DNA of 64,000 bases from JBAXTE01 sp964653595 (GTDB lineage Bacteria; Bacteroidota; Bacteroidia; Bacteroidales; WCHB1-69): positions 5,156 through 69,155 of the forward strand of contig CAZZHH010000015.1 in assembly GCA_964653595.1 (NCBI GenBank), in the 5' to 3' direction. Positions within the stretch are counted from its first letter, which is position 1. Every line of letters begins with the position of its first letter. Below the pieces are notes generated by a model. The model ran no database searches. It was given only the letters and a program-made list of their open reading frames with translations, and was not told where the DNA came from. Below, piece by piece: positions 17,571 to 26,981 of this stretch. The position numbers were made by a program, and so were the translations under genes.

Positions 17571-17752
17571 AATGTGATCAATTTTTTGAAGAGCTCAATT
17601 GATAATAAGTCTTTGTGAAGATGTCAACTTTTGAATTGATGATTGTTTTTGTGTTTCAAGTTTACTGACTTATTTTCACAACTGCAATTTATTAACTATC
17701 TGCATTTTGCGCGATTCTATCACTGATAATGCAACGTAGTGATGCAAAATAT

Positions 17753-19822
17753 CTATTTCCAATCAAAGCGATAAGACACTCCAGCCTTAAACCATCTTCC
17801 TGGTTGTGGCACATTGGCTACGTCCACAATTTTCTGATCTAATGCATTTGATATTTCCGCATAAATATTTAGATTATTGGATTTCCAATACAATCGGCTA
17901 TCCACTATCCAGTAAGGTTTAAATTCAACCATTGTGGTGGGTAACCCATTTTCATATGCCTGATAAGAGCCATATCGATCAAAATAACTACCTTGAACCG
18001 ACCAGCCAATCTTTTTCCAGATAGCAAAATCAATCACCCCTACAAACTTCCCTTTCAACTGATCCAAGACGTAGAAAGACAAGAAATCTTGATTTGTTTT
18101 AGAGGATTCCAAGAAAGCATAAGATCCGGAAATTGAGTTGATAAATGAGAGTTTTTTACACCATTTAGCTGGATTCGCCGTCATGTTTATCTCCACTCCC
18201 TGAAAATCAATATTGGTTAAATTCTCACTTCTCCACTTTGTATCTGTTGGGTATTTAATCCAATCGATCAAATTTTTTCCTTCCCGTTTGAACGCCGTGA
18301 TATTGCCATGTAAAGATTCATAGAAAAACTTGAATCCCGCTTCATACGAAATCGCCTCTTCAGGTTTTAATGCTGTATTTCCGATAAGTGTAGCCGAAGC
18401 ATAATACAAATCGGTATAGGTAGGCATCCGCATGGAAGAATTAGCCGAGCCATACAATCTCCAATTTTTGATAAACGAATATGAAAAATCTACTCCTGGA
18501 AAGTAATTCATCTTCTTTAAATCGGTATTGTAGTTGGCCATAACCCCAATCGAATAGGAAATTTTCTTGTAATTTTGGGAATGGTCGAAAAAAAGGCTGT
18601 ACACTTCACGAACATGTCCCTTGATGTATTTAGCCACGTTGCCATCTTTCGTATGCTCACCATCAATTTCAACAGGCGTTGAAAGCGTTTCTCCCAGAAC
18701 AGAGCTCACAATTCCCTCTTTCCGATATTCTCCACCCAAAGAGGTTTTTCCCAAAGCCCAATCATACCAAGAATTCAGCGAAGCCCCCAATGTAGACGTT
18801 TTATGATAATTATGCTGAGAATACCACGATGATGCATTTTCATATCCTCTGAAAAGTTCGAACCGGTCGCTGTTTTGTCTGAAATAGATGGTTGGAGAGA
18901 CTTTTATTTTTGTATTGCTCACAAATTTCAAACTTCCCAAATAAGTCTTGTTTGACTCAAACTGGTTGGGATATTTGGGCGAGTAAAAGCTATTTGCGCC
19001 AAAATCCCTGAAATTCACCCCGGCCTGATAGGAGAGTTTCCCGAATTTCGGCTGCCAAACTCCTGTATAATAAGCATTGTTGCTCCAAAAATCGGTGTTT
19101 TTGATATACCCTTGGGAAGCACTTCTATTTAAGGATAGATAATTCAGCGTTTTTCCCAACTTCAAGTTTACAACAGCACTACTGTTATAAAAGCCATAAT
19201 CGCCCGCAGTGGCAGAAAGTTTGGCATAATTGCCCTTTTCGGGAAAAATAATCATATTGACCACGCCACTCATTGCATTTGGACCAAAAGTGCGCGCTGC
19301 AGAGCCGTGTAAAATTTCGATGCGTTGGATGGAGGTGAAGTCGATGGGGAGGTTTAAATTGAAGTGACCGGTTTGGGGATCGTTGAAATTGACGCCGTTG
19401 AGCAGGACTAGGGTTTGCTCATAATTGCCTCCTCGGATGCTGATATCGGATTGCACTCCGAGTCCGCCACGTTGCCGTACATCGGCGGATCCGCTCGCAC
19501 GCAATGCCTGATCAATCGAGGCAAACGGTCGCCGCCCCAAGTCATCCGCCGAAAGTACAGTAACCAGTTTGGCCGTTTGGGTTAACAACGCTGGAGTCCG
19601 CTCTGCAGTAATCACCACCTCCTTTAAATCTACTCGATCTTCAATCGAAGTAGAGTCTTTTTGCTGAGCTTTAGTTTTTGCTGGAATTGCTACTAAGGTA
19701 CAACTCAACCCTAGCCCACATACTTTAATGGTTTTTCCAAGACTACCAAAAACAGCAAAGTTTTTTCGTGACCAACGGCTAAAATAGACCGTTGGATTTT
19801 GAACATTCTTCTTTTTATTCAT
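17753..19822 (-). CDS. TonB-dependent outer-membrane receptor, BtuB-like
   Basis: A 689-residue outer-membrane receptor. The N-terminus (FSRWSRKNFAVFGSLGKTIK) resembles the long leader of Bacteroides cobalamin receptors, followed by a hydrophobic export segment (to about residue 52), a TonB-box-like VVITAER (about 69-75), the plug domain (about 85-200: VLLNGVNFNDPQTGHF, EILHGSAARTFGPNAMSGVVN) and a 22-strand-type barrel ending in an aromatic-rich strand (WFKAGVSYRFDWK). The leader suggests vitamin B12 or a related corrinoid as ligand, but no B12 riboswitch is visible in the short upstream gap, so the substrate is uncertain. It stands alone on the minus strand. Confidence 0.85.
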   Translation of the reverse strand: MNKKKNVQNPTVYFSRWSRKNFAVFGSLGKTIKVCGLGLSCTLVAIPAKTKAQQKDSTSIEDRVDLKEVVITAERTPALLTQTAKLVTVLSADDLGRRPFASIDQALRASGSADVRQRGGLGVQSDISIRGGNYEQTLVLLNGVNFNDPQTGHFNLNLPIDFTSIQRIEILHGSAARTFGPNAMSGVVNMIIFPEKGNYAKLSATAGDYGFYNSSAVVNLKLGKTLNYLSLNRSASQGYIKNTDFWSNNAYYTGVWQPKFGKLSYQAGVNFRDFGANSFYSPKYPNQFESNKTYLGSLKFVSNTKIKVSPTIYFRQNSDRFELFRGYENASSWYSQHNYHKTSTLGASLNSWYDWALGKTSLGGEYRKEGIVSSVLGETLSTPVEIDGEHTKDGNVAKYIKGHVREVYSLFFDHSQNYKKISYSIGVMANYNTDLKKMNYFPGVDFSYSFIKNWRLYGSANSSMRMPTYTDLYYASATLIGNTALKPEEAISYEAGFKFFYESLHGNITAFKREGKNLIDWIKYPTDTKWRSENLTNIDFQGVEINMTANPAKWCKKLSFINSISGSYAFLESSKTNQDFLSFYVLDQLKGKFVGVIDFAIWKKIGWSVQGSYFDRYGSYQAYENGLPTTMVEFKPYWIVDSRLYWKSNNLNIYAEISNALDQKIVDVANVPQPGRWFKAGVSYRFDWK

Positions 19823-19844
19823 TATTTTATTTTTTAATGCTCGG

Positions 19845-19852
19845 CAAAATTA
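19845..19852 (-). promoter_or_regulatory. -7 box of the TonB receptor
   Basis: The minus strand reads TAATTTTG, an exact TAnnTTTG match, 22 bp upstream of the ATG at 19822. Confidence 0.5.
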
Positions 19853-19959
19853 GGAAAAAGAGTTAGTTTTATCTTTATATTTAGATGTTAATTTCAGCAT
19901 ATTTGTATGAAATTTGAGAGAGTTTGTTTTTTAACATTTTATTTTACAAAACATTATCG

Positions 19960-19967
19960 TATTTTTG
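19960..19967 (+). promoter_or_regulatory. -7 box of the DUF4783-nadC-yihY operon
   Basis: TATTTTTG is an exact TAnnTTTG match, 66 bp before the ATG at 20034. Confidence 0.55.
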
Positions 19968-20033
19968 CACTTTAAATTTTTTAATGGTGTGATAATTGTT
20001 TGATGTAGATTTTCACATATAAAAGCTAGGAAA

Positions 20034-20558
20034 ATGAAATTAAAAAAAGGGATTTTACCATTTTTATTTACCTTGTTGTTTTTTGTTTTTATACAAGAAC
20101 CACAGGGTGCCAAGCCAATTGAACCGAAAAAAGGCGAGGTGAAATATTCTGAATATGCCATTATTCAGATGTTGATTCAATCCAATCCAAATATACTTAA
20201 TGAAGAGATTTATGTTAATGAAAATCCAAAGGTTGAAAATTTTGGGATTAATAATGCAATTAAAAGAGCGAATGCAAATGAGTTAGCAGATTTTTTCAAC
20301 AATTCGGTAGAGGTTTTACTTCCAAACAATAATGGAACCTATAGTAAAGCTCAAGCACAGATCATTTTTGTCTCTTTTTTTGGAAAGAATCCGGTAAAAT
20401 CTTTCGTAGTTAATCAAGAAGGAAGTTCTTCTAATAGCAGTAATTTCACCATTGGGACCTATTTAACTTCCAATAATGTAAGTTATAGAGTGTACTATGT
20501 TACTAAAAAAAATGGGAATAAAGAGTTGATACATCATATAGAATTTGAAGAAAAATAG
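20034..20558 (+). CDS. DUF4783 domain protein, exported
   Basis: A 174-residue protein with an N-terminal signal or anchor segment (KKGILPFLFTLLFFVFIQEP, about 4-23). The C-terminal ~100 residues (NELADFFNNSVEVLLPNNNG to YYVTKKNGNKELIHHIEFEE) match the small NTF2-like DUF4783 family of Bacteroidetes, commonly found directly before nadC. No catalytic residue is evident; NTF2-like folds often bind small ligands. Its stop codon is immediately followed by the nadC ATG, so the two are translationally coupled. Confidence 0.82.
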   Translation: MKLKKGILPFLFTLLFFVFIQEPQGAKPIEPKKGEVKYSEYAIIQMLIQSNPNILNEEIYVNENPKVENFGINNAIKRANANELADFFNNSVEVLLPNNNGTYSKAQAQIIFVSFFGKNPVKSFVVNQEGSSSNSSNFTIGTYLTSNNVSYRVYYVTKKNGNKELIHHIEFEEK

Positions 20559-21401
20559 ATGATTGCACAAATAGAATCCTTAATCAGACAGTCCATTCAA
20601 GAAGATATAGGGGATGGAGATCATACTTCGTTGGCATGTATCCCATCCAACGCACATGGTAAAGCGAAGTTGCTTGTAAAAGAACCAGGCATTATTGCTG
20701 GAATTGAAATAGCAAAAAGTGTTTTTGATTTTATCGACAATCAACTAAAGATTGAACAAATACTTGTCGACGGAGCAGAAGTGAATATTGGAGATATCGC
20801 TTTTTATGTTACAGGATCCTCTCAGTCGATTCTGGCAGCCGAACGTACCGTATTGAATTTTATGCAGCGCATGAGTGGTATTGCCACTTCTACTCATAAA
20901 ATGATACAGGCAATGGATTGTTCTACTTGTACATTGCTAGATACCAGAAAAACTACCCCAGGGTTAAGAGTGGTTGAGAAATGGGCAGTTCGAATTGGTG
21001 GTGGTGAAAACCATAGAATGGGACTTTATGATATGATCATGATAAAAGACAACCATATTGACTTTGCTGGAGGAATTGAAAAAGCAATAAAACGCACCCA
21101 CGATTATTTGCAAAAAAATGAAAAATCGTTAAGAATTGAGATTGAAGCTCGCTCTCTTAAGGACGTGGAAGAAATTATTCGCATCGGTGGAGTTGATAGA
21201 ATTATGTTAGACAATTTTACTCCAGAACAGATGGTAGAAGCGGTGAATCTAATTGCTGGGAGATTTGAAACAGAAGCATCGGGGATGATTAATAGTTCTA
21301 ACATTAAGTTGTATGCACATACGGGAGTCGATTTCATTTCCTCAGGCTCCTTGACGCATCAGATTAAAAGTCTAGATTTGAGCCTTAAATCTGTTTTATA
21401 A
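20559..21401 (+). CDS. nadC: Quinolinate phosphoribosyltransferase (carboxylating)
   Basis: A 280-residue enzyme of de novo NAD synthesis, converting quinolinate and PRPP to nicotinate mononucleotide, CO2 and pyrophosphate. The signature LDTRKTTPGLR with the active-site Arg/Lys, RIGGGENHRMGLYD, MIMIKDNHI and MLDNFTPEQM are all present. Length is normal. It begins right after the DUF4783 stop and is followed 7 bp later by a YihY protein. No nadA or nadB lies in the window. Confidence 0.96.
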   Translation: MIAQIESLIRQSIQEDIGDGDHTSLACIPSNAHGKAKLLVKEPGIIAGIEIAKSVFDFIDNQLKIEQILVDGAEVNIGDIAFYVTGSSQSILAAERTVLNFMQRMSGIATSTHKMIQAMDCSTCTLLDTRKTTPGLRVVEKWAVRIGGGENHRMGLYDMIMIKDNHIDFAGGIEKAIKRTHDYLQKNEKSLRIEIEARSLKDVEEIIRIGGVDRIMLDNFTPEQMVEAVNLIAGRFETEASGMINSSNIKLYAHTGVDFISSGSLTHQIKSLDLSLKSVL

Positions 21402-21408
21402 GAAATTG

Positions 21409-22362
21409 ATGAAACCTAAAGTCCCTTTTTCTGAAAAAATTTTATTGTTTGTCAAAAATTTGCCAATCATTCGACATTTGATAATGATCTCTAAGGAGAT
21501 ATCGTTGCCTGGTTTTAGTAAAATTCCAATATACTATGTCCTAGTCTTTTTTTTTAACGGGCTTTTTAAAGGAGATCTTTCGCAACGTTCTGCTGCATTG
21601 TCTTTTACTTTTTTCTTAGCACTATTTCCTGCGATAATAAGTCTATTTACGTTTATCCCTTATATCCCCATTTCAAACTTTCAAAACACATTACTTACTA
21701 CGATTACAGAAGTTGTTCCCGAAGCTACATGGGATGTTTTAGGACCATTGATTACGGATATCATTAGCCGTCAAAGAGGAAGTTTGCTTTCAATTTCGTT
21801 TTTATCGGCACTTTTTTTTGCTTCTAATGGAGTAATGGGAATTTCAAAAGCGTTTAATAATTCGTATCACGCCATAGATACTCGAAAAGCGTTTACACAA
21901 AGATTGATATCCTTATGGTTAGTAGCCATTTTGGCATTATTGGTAGTCCTTGCTGTAGGATTGGTAATAGGTGGTAAAATTAGCATTGAGTATTTGATAT
22001 CGAATGAAATTTTAAGAGGTAGTTTTGGGATAAACATGTTGATACTCGGAAAATGGCTGATTGTAATGGCTTTGATGTTTATCTCAATTTCTTTTATCTA
22101 CTACATTGCTCCAGCAAATAAAAAATATTATAAATTTATTTCACCTGGCTCGAGTTTGGCTACTTTTATGTCGTTGTTGCTGCTGGTAGGTTTTGATGCC
22201 TATGTTAGCAATTTCACTCAATATAATGCGCTATATGGCTCTATCGGTACGTTAATAGCACTGATGATTTTCCTTTATTTTAATGGCATGGTACTGCTCA
22301 TTGGTTTCGAACTCAATGTTAGTATATATCAAGCTAAAAAAAGCTTTTCGAAAGAGGGTTAG
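21409..22362 (+). CDS. YihY/BrkB-family inner-membrane protein
   Basis: A 317-residue multi-pass membrane protein of the YihY (formerly RNase BN/BrkB) family, with about six hydrophobic segments starting near residue 65. The family segment GDLSQRSAALSFTFFLALFPAIISL and the later FASNGVMGISKAFNNSYHA are recognisable. The function of this family is not settled. ATG 21409 is preferred over the TTG one codon earlier. It is the last gene of the DUF4783-nadC operon. Confidence 0.9.
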   Translation: MKPKVPFSEKILLFVKNLPIIRHLIMISKEISLPGFSKIPIYYVLVFFFNGLFKGDLSQRSAALSFTFFLALFPAIISLFTFIPYIPISNFQNTLLTTITEVVPEATWDVLGPLITDIISRQRGSLLSISFLSALFFASNGVMGISKAFNNSYHAIDTRKAFTQRLISLWLVAILALLVVLAVGLVIGGKISIEYLISNEILRGSFGINMLILGKWLIVMALMFISISFIYYIAPANKKYYKFISPGSSLATFMSLLLLVGFDAYVSNFTQYNALYGSIGTLIALMIFLYFNGMVLLIGFELNVSIYQAKKSFSKEG

Positions 22363-22462
22363 TTTTTTTGAAAATTTTAAAATAGTTTTAAAAAAAGAGA
22401 TTTTTGAAGTACTTTCAATAAACAATTCGGATGTAATTGTGTTATTGTTTGAGTTGATTTGA

Positions 22463-22663
22463 TTACTTTTTAGTTGTATCCGCTAACGAATCTGATTCAA
22501 GGAGTGCATTCGCTCTATTTAACGCTTCGTTACTTTGGATGTCAGCCAACGAGTCTTCTTTTCTTATTTCTCGTTCTTCTTCTTCCTTCGATGGGCCACA
22601 AGATGTAAGTATTAAACAGAAAAACAACATTAGGAGGAGGCTTTTTGAATATATTTTTTTCAT
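22463..22663 (-). CDS. Small acidic lipoprotein
   Basis: A 66-residue lipoprotein: signal peptide with lipobox LTSC (Cys at about residue 22), then a short, highly charged tail (KEEEEREIRKEDS...) ending ADTTKK. It has no fold-size domain. A similar small lipoprotein (29651-29833) also carries DTTKK near its end. The function is unknown; it would sit in the outer or inner membrane facing the periplasm. Confidence 0.75.
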   Translation of the reverse strand: MKKIYSKSLLLMLFFCLILTSCGPSKEEEEREIRKEDSLADIQSNEALNRANALLESDSLADTTKK

Positions 22664-22735
22664 TCTTTTTTAGATTAATTTGAAATGCAATATTAAGAAA
22701 AAATAATTTTATACACTAATAAAAAAACAAGAATT

Positions 22736-23317
22736 ATGGAATTTAAATTACCTGCTCTGCCTTATGCAATGAATGCTTTGGAGCCACACATTTCGCAAAA
22801 AACATTAGAGTTTCATTATGGAAAACACCATCAGACTTATGTCAATAATTTGAATAACTTGATTGTAGGTACTAAGTTTGAAAATGAAACCTCTTTGGTT
22901 AACATTGTTAAAAATAGCGAAGGCGGAATTTTTAACAATGCTGCACAAGTTTACAATCATACCTTTTATTGGGAGTCTTTATCGCCAGATGGTGGGGGAG
23001 AACCTACGGGTTTTGTTTTAAGTGAAATTATAAAGAACTTTGGATCTTTTGAGGAGTTTAAAGCTAAATTTTCTCAGGCTTCGATCACCCTTTTTGGCTC
23101 AGGATGGGCTTGGTTGGTAAAAACATCCGATGGAAAGCTAGAAATAACTCAAGAAAGCAATGCTGGCACTCCTCTTACTAAAAATTTAATTCCACTGTTA
23201 ACGTGTGATGTTTGGGAACATGCTTATTACTTAGATGTTCAAAATCGCAGACCAGATTATTTAAATGCTTTCTGGGCTCTAGTTAACTGGAAAGAAGTCG
23301 AAAAAAGAATGAAATAG
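22736..23317 (+). CDS. sodB: Superoxide dismutase, Fe/Mn type
   Basis: A 193-residue cytoplasmic enzyme dismutating superoxide. Metal ligands are His27 (EFHYGKHH), His75 (VYNHTFYW), Asp158 and His162 (DVWEHAYY). The wording AAQVYNHTFYW and GSGWAWLV is closer to Fe-type enzymes, although Bacteroidetes members can be cambialistic, so the metal is not certain. It is a single gene with its own terminator and suggests periodic oxygen exposure of an otherwise anaerobic lifestyle. Confidence 0.95.
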   Translation: MEFKLPALPYAMNALEPHISQKTLEFHYGKHHQTYVNNLNNLIVGTKFENETSLVNIVKNSEGGIFNNAAQVYNHTFYWESLSPDGGGEPTGFVLSEIIKNFGSFEEFKAKFSQASITLFGSGWAWLVKTSDGKLEITQESNAGTPLTKNLIPLLTCDVWEHAYYLDVQNRRPDYLNAFWALVNWKEVEKRMK

Positions 23318-23337
23318 AAAAAAGATTTTTTGTTTTT

Positions 23338-23367
23338 AAGCCACATCTATCATGTGGCTTTTTTTAT
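23338..23367 (+). terminator. Terminator of sodB
   Basis: AAGCCACAT (23338-23346) pairs with ATGTGGCTT (23352-23360), followed by a T-run. Confidence 0.9.
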
Positions 23368-23748
23368 AAGTTTGATAAAAATCCTTAAACCTGAAAATAT
23401 TGTTTCAAAAAAATACATTTTTGATAGTGAAATTTACGAGTACAAGAGGTTTATTTTTTATCAATAAAATATTGACATTTTGTCATATTTTGTCAAATTG
23501 AACATGTTAAGTAAAATTGTTTGCCTTACGTAAAAAAAGATTACGTTTAGTTGAGGCTATTATTTGTTAATAAAATATTTGCAATACAGTATAATATTCT
23601 GTGTATTAATATTTTATGCATTTTATTTTTATTTTTTTATTGCCAATTAATGAAGATTTAATTGTCTGGTAATTTTCGGCATACGATTTGACTAAACACT
23701 TGCACTTACAATTACAATTAAAAATAATAACTTAAAACCTATAAAGAT
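23368..23748. other. AT-rich intergenic region before the 27-residue peptide
   Basis: About 380 bp of very AT-rich DNA without a credible ORF. The motif TTACGT occurs twice (near 23525 and 23543). No exact TAnnTTTG box was found, so the promoter of the downstream peptide gene is not located. Confidence 0.5.
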
Positions 23749-23832
23749 ATGAAATCAATAAAAGAAACATTACTTTGGGGTATTTATGTTGTAGTTATGG
23801 GAACAATTCTTGCTATAATTTCAGTTTTATAA
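23749..23832 (+). CDS. 27-residue single-pass membrane peptide (putative)
   Basis: A short ATG-TAA frame encodes MKSIKETLLWGIYVVVMGTI and seven more hydrophobic residues ending SVL. The layout is a short charged N-terminus and one transmembrane helix (about 9-27), as in known bacterial micro-membrane proteins. A strong bidirectional terminator 38 bp downstream and a long leader upstream suggest a real transcription unit. It could instead be chance or a type I toxin-like peptide; no antisense RNA is evident. Confidence 0.5.
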   Translation: MKSIKETLLWGIYVVVMGTILAIISVL

Positions 23833-23870
23833 CGGTTTTTTCTAAACACACACAATACCTTCTAAGGGGA

Positions 23871-23904
23871 AAAGCGGTAATCAAGTTTGATTACCGCTTT
23901 TTAT
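23871..23904. terminator. Bidirectional terminator
   Basis: A perfect stem, AAAGCGGTAATC with GATTACCGCTTT (within 23871-23900), has T-runs on the plus side and A-runs upstream that serve the minus strand. It separates the small peptide gene from the convergent beta-CASP gene. Confidence 0.85.
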
Positions 23905-23908
23905 ATTT

Positions 23909-25309
23909 CTAAATCTCAAATAATTCGCCTAATTTTGGAATAGATATGTTCTCAAGACCTTTCTCGTTCAAAAACTCTTTGAATATTTCTTGAGTTTTGT
24001 ATTCGCCATGAACAATGAATGTTTTTTTGATTTTGTGAAAGTCTTGGCAATCTAAAAATCGTTTCATTTCCAAATAGTCGGCATGACCAGAGAATGATTC
24101 GATGGATCTAATGTCAGCTTTTACTAGTAATTTCTGTCCAAAAATGGATACTACCGGATCTCCTTGTTTTATTCTTGCGCCGAGAGTAGTAGGAGCGCAA
24201 TATCCAACAAAAAGGATTGTGTTTTTTGCATTTTCAATGTTGTTTGCCAGGTGGTGTTTTATTCTACCTGCTTCTGCCATTCCTGATGCAGAGATGATTA
24301 CACATGGGCGGTTAAAGCTATTTAAATGTTTTGAATCATCTACCGATTGGACGTAATGAAGCTTGTTGAATCCAAATGGGTCTGGATCTTTCTGAATATA
24401 TTCTAGAATTTCGTTGTTAAAACATTCAACGTGTTTGCGGAATATTCCTGTAGCTGAAATGGCCAATGGGCTGTCTACAAAAATATCTACATCGGGTAAT
24501 AATTTTTTATTTTGAAGTCTGTCAAGTGCATAAATTATTTCTTGAGCTCTCCCAATGGCAAAAGATGGAATGATTAATTTTCCCTTTTTCTTCGCACACG
24601 TGTCGATAACCACTCTAAGTAATTCGAAATCAGCGTCTGTTATCGAAGAGTGAACACGGTCTCCATAGGTTGATTCGATTATTAAATAGTCTGTTTGAGG
24701 AAATGGTTGTGGGTCTTTTAAAATACGTTTGTCGTATCTTCCTATGTCGCCAGTGTAAGTGAGATTTTTTGTCACCCCATTTTCTATAATCGATAAATTT
24801 ACAATGGCTCCTCCCAGAATATGGCCACTATCGGTAAATTTAACAGAGACACCGTCGCAAATTGTGTAGTTTTTGTCATAAGGGACTTCTTCAAATAAAT
24901 TCATGGAATCTTTAGCATCTTGCATGGTATATATTGGATCTACTTGAGAAAGTCCTTTCTCAGCTCTTCTTTTGTTGAAGTTAATTACATCGGACTCTTG
25001 AATTTTACCAGAATCGGGGAGCATAATGCTGCATAAATCCATGGTTGCTGGGGTGCAAATCACTTTTCCTCGAAATCCCAATTTGGCAATGTATGGAATC
25101 AATCCGGAGTGGTCGATATGTGCATGCGATAGGATTAAAAAATCTAATTCAGAAGGTTCAAACCCTAATTTTTTATTCAACTGATCGGTCTCAAGACCTT
25201 TCCCTTGATACATTCCGCAATCTAGTAATATCTTCTTTCCGTTTGTGGTAATTAGATGTTTACTTCCAGTCACCTCGCCGCCAGCAGCGCCTAAAAATTG
25301 AATTTTCAT
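23909..25309 (-). CDS. Metallo-beta-lactamase/beta-CASP family RNA-processing nuclease
   Basis: A 466-residue cytoplasmic enzyme. The metal motif HAHIDHSG (His62, His64, Asp66, His67) lies in the first domain, DSGHILGGA and TGDIGRYD follow, the beta-CASP domain is about 205-390 (STYGDR, SFAIGRAQE, SASGMAEAGR), and the C-terminal SGHADYLEM and VHGE complete the active site. Relatives (YsH1/CPSF73-like, RNase J-related) are RNA endo- or exonucleases. The specific substrate is unknown. Single gene with its own -7 box. Confidence 0.92.
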   Translation of the reverse strand: MKIQFLGAAGGEVTGSKHLITTNGKKILLDCGMYQGKGLETDQLNKKLGFEPSELDFLILSHAHIDHSGLIPYIAKLGFRGKVICTPATMDLCSIMLPDSGKIQESDVINFNKRRAEKGLSQVDPIYTMQDAKDSMNLFEEVPYDKNYTICDGVSVKFTDSGHILGGAIVNLSIIENGVTKNLTYTGDIGRYDKRILKDPQPFPQTDYLIIESTYGDRVHSSITDADFELLRVVIDTCAKKKGKLIIPSFAIGRAQEIIYALDRLQNKKLLPDVDIFVDSPLAISATGIFRKHVECFNNEILEYIQKDPDPFGFNKLHYVQSVDDSKHLNSFNRPCVIISASGMAEAGRIKHHLANNIENAKNTILFVGYCAPTTLGARIKQGDPVVSIFGQKLLVKADIRSIESFSGHADYLEMKRFLDCQDFHKIKKTFIVHGEYKTQEIFKEFLNEKGLENISIPKLGELFEI

Positions 25310-25352
25310 CTTGTCGTATGTTTAGTTCTTTAAATAAGTTCTTTAGTTAAAG

Positions 25353-25388
25353 CAAATTTAGCATTTTATTCGGTTTATTATTATCAAA
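25353..25388 (-). promoter_or_regulatory. Promoter of the beta-CASP nuclease
   Basis: On the minus strand TAAATTTG (25353-25360) matches TAnnTTTG and TTTG (25385-25388) lies 24 bp upstream. Confidence 0.5.
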
Positions 25389-25478
25389 TTTCGAAATATA
25401 TTTTGGGGGAGTGTAGCTTTATGGATGGTTTTTCGAGATTGGAGGGAAATTAATTGATTTGATGATTAATTGATTTAT

Positions 25479-25593
25479 TCGCTATCGCTCATGAGACCGC
25501 TTCGCTTAGTTGAAGATTTGAAAATGGAGATAGCCGATTAGATAGCCAATTTAATCGCTATCGCTCATGAGGACGCTTCACTTAGTTGAAGAT
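25479..25593. repeat. 39-bp direct repeat pair in a 430-bp intergenic region
   Basis: TCGCTATCGCTCATGAG... (25479-25517) recurs at 25555-25593 with 3 mismatches and a 76-bp period. The surrounding 25389-25743 region contains no credible gene. Confidence 0.8.
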
Positions 25594-25743
25594 GAATTGA
25601 TTTAATGAGGAACTGGAGAAGAGTGAAAAGATTGAACCATTAAGCGATGCAGTGCGATGTAGTGAGCCTGCCGAACTAAGTTACGCCGAACTGAAATTAA
25701 GAAAAATCAAGGAAGACCGAAAGCAGTTGAAGGGATAGAAGGA

Positions 25744-26871
25744 TTATTCTTCAAAAAACAGCTCCCGAGTGATGTAGTCGCTCATCAACTTACCTTCTCG
25801 GGACAATACAAACCCATCTGGAATCTCTACGATAAATATTGGATCTATTTTTTGCAGTTGGCGTGTCAGCCAATTAACATACTTTTGATCGAAATTCGAT
25901 TTCACAAAATCAATATTGCAACCGATGGAGGTTCTGATTGAAGTCATGATATACTCGTTGTACCGATCTTCTTCGGAGAGAAACTCCTCCTCAAAATAAC
26001 AGCCATTGTTCGTCAGTCCATCCATATACTGTTTGACATTGGACAAATTCCACCGACGCATCGGGGTTGCAAACGAATGGGCGCCGGGACCGAATCCAAG
26101 ATAAGGAACGCCATTCCAATAAGCGCTGTTGTGTTTTGAGACTAATCCATCACGGCAAAAATTCGAAATCTCATATTGCTGATAGCCATTCTCTTCGGCG
26201 AAATCCATCATCAGGTTGAACTGGCGGATAGCATCCTCTTCAGCTGGTGCCGGAACTTTTCCTTTTTCTATCTGTTTATGAAGCATCGTTTTATCTTCCA
26301 CCGTCAGCGCATAACATGAAAGGTGAGCGATATGATATTTTTGTGCAATACTCAGATTCTCGATCCATTGCTCATCGGTTTGATTGGGAATCCCATAGAT
26401 CAAATCAATGGAAAGATTATCGAAACCCAAAATCATCGCACTTTCGATCACGGAAACAGCATCGGCGGCAGTGTGTCTGCGGTTTATTTGCTTCAACGTG
26501 TGATCGTCAAATGACTGTATACCGATGCTTAGCCGGTTGATCCCTGCTATCTTCAACCCAATCAAATATTCATCCGACAAATCATCGGGATTGGCTTCAA
26601 AAGTCACTTCCAAGGTTTCGTGAAGGGAGTAAAACCCTCTAATCTGCTTGAGAATTGATTTCACCTCAACAATGGTCAATATTGAAGGGGTGCCGCCTCC
26701 AAAATAGATGGTCTCCACGGTCTGGGATTCAACTTCCTTTGCACGAGATGCAATTTCGAGAAGCAATGCCTCTAGAAACTGGGCTTTCAATGTAATGTTG
26801 GCAACAGAGTAAAAATTGCAATAGCTGCATTTTTGCGTACAAAAGGGAATGTGAATGTAGATGCCTGCCAT
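25744..26871 (-). CDS. hemW: Radical SAM heme chaperone HemW
   Basis: A 375-residue radical SAM protein. The cluster motif is FCTQKCSYCNFYS (Cys11, 15, 18), followed by YFGGGTPS, SIGIQSFDDHTLKQINRRH and GPGAHSF. CxxxCxxC without the extra HemN cysteine points to HemW, which binds heme and inserts it into respiratory enzymes, not to coproporphyrinogen dehydrogenase. The ATG at 26871 is chosen: the frame stays open to 27057, but the extra 62 residues come from a hairpin repeat and are unlike the family. A -7 box lies just upstream of 26871. Confidence 0.93.
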   Translation of the reverse strand: MAGIYIHIPFCTQKCSYCNFYSVANITLKAQFLEALLLEIASRAKEVESQTVETIYFGGGTPSILTIVEVKSILKQIRGFYSLHETLEVTFEANPDDLSDEYLIGLKIAGINRLSIGIQSFDDHTLKQINRRHTAADAVSVIESAMILGFDNLSIDLIYGIPNQTDEQWIENLSIAQKYHIAHLSCYALTVEDKTMLHKQIEKGKVPAPAEEDAIRQFNLMMDFAEENGYQQYEISNFCRDGLVSKHNSAYWNGVPYLGFGPGAHSFATPMRRWNLSNVKQYMDGLTNNGCYFEEEFLSEEDRYNEYIMTSIRTSIGCNIDFVKSNFDQKYVNWLTRQLQKIDPIFIVEIPDGFVLSREGKLMSDYITRELFFEE

Positions 26872-26883
26872 CGGATTTTTTTT

Positions 26884-26891
26884 CAAAAATA
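26884..26891 (-). promoter_or_regulatory. -7 box of hemW
   Basis: The minus strand reads TATTTTTG, an exact match, 12 bp before the ATG at 26871. It lies inside the region an upstream start would translate, supporting 26871. Confidence 0.5.
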
Positions 26892-26981
26892 CGGATTTTT
26901 TTTGTGGATAATGGTGAAAATATATTGTAGCAGAAATTAAGTAGAGATTTTTGATTGAGAGTGGATTTTGGTGAAGGGAGA

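Noticed and set aside
19823..20033. B12 riboswitch before the BtuB-like receptor
   Set aside because: No B12-box or conserved riboswitch core was seen and the leader after the -7 box is only about 20 nt.
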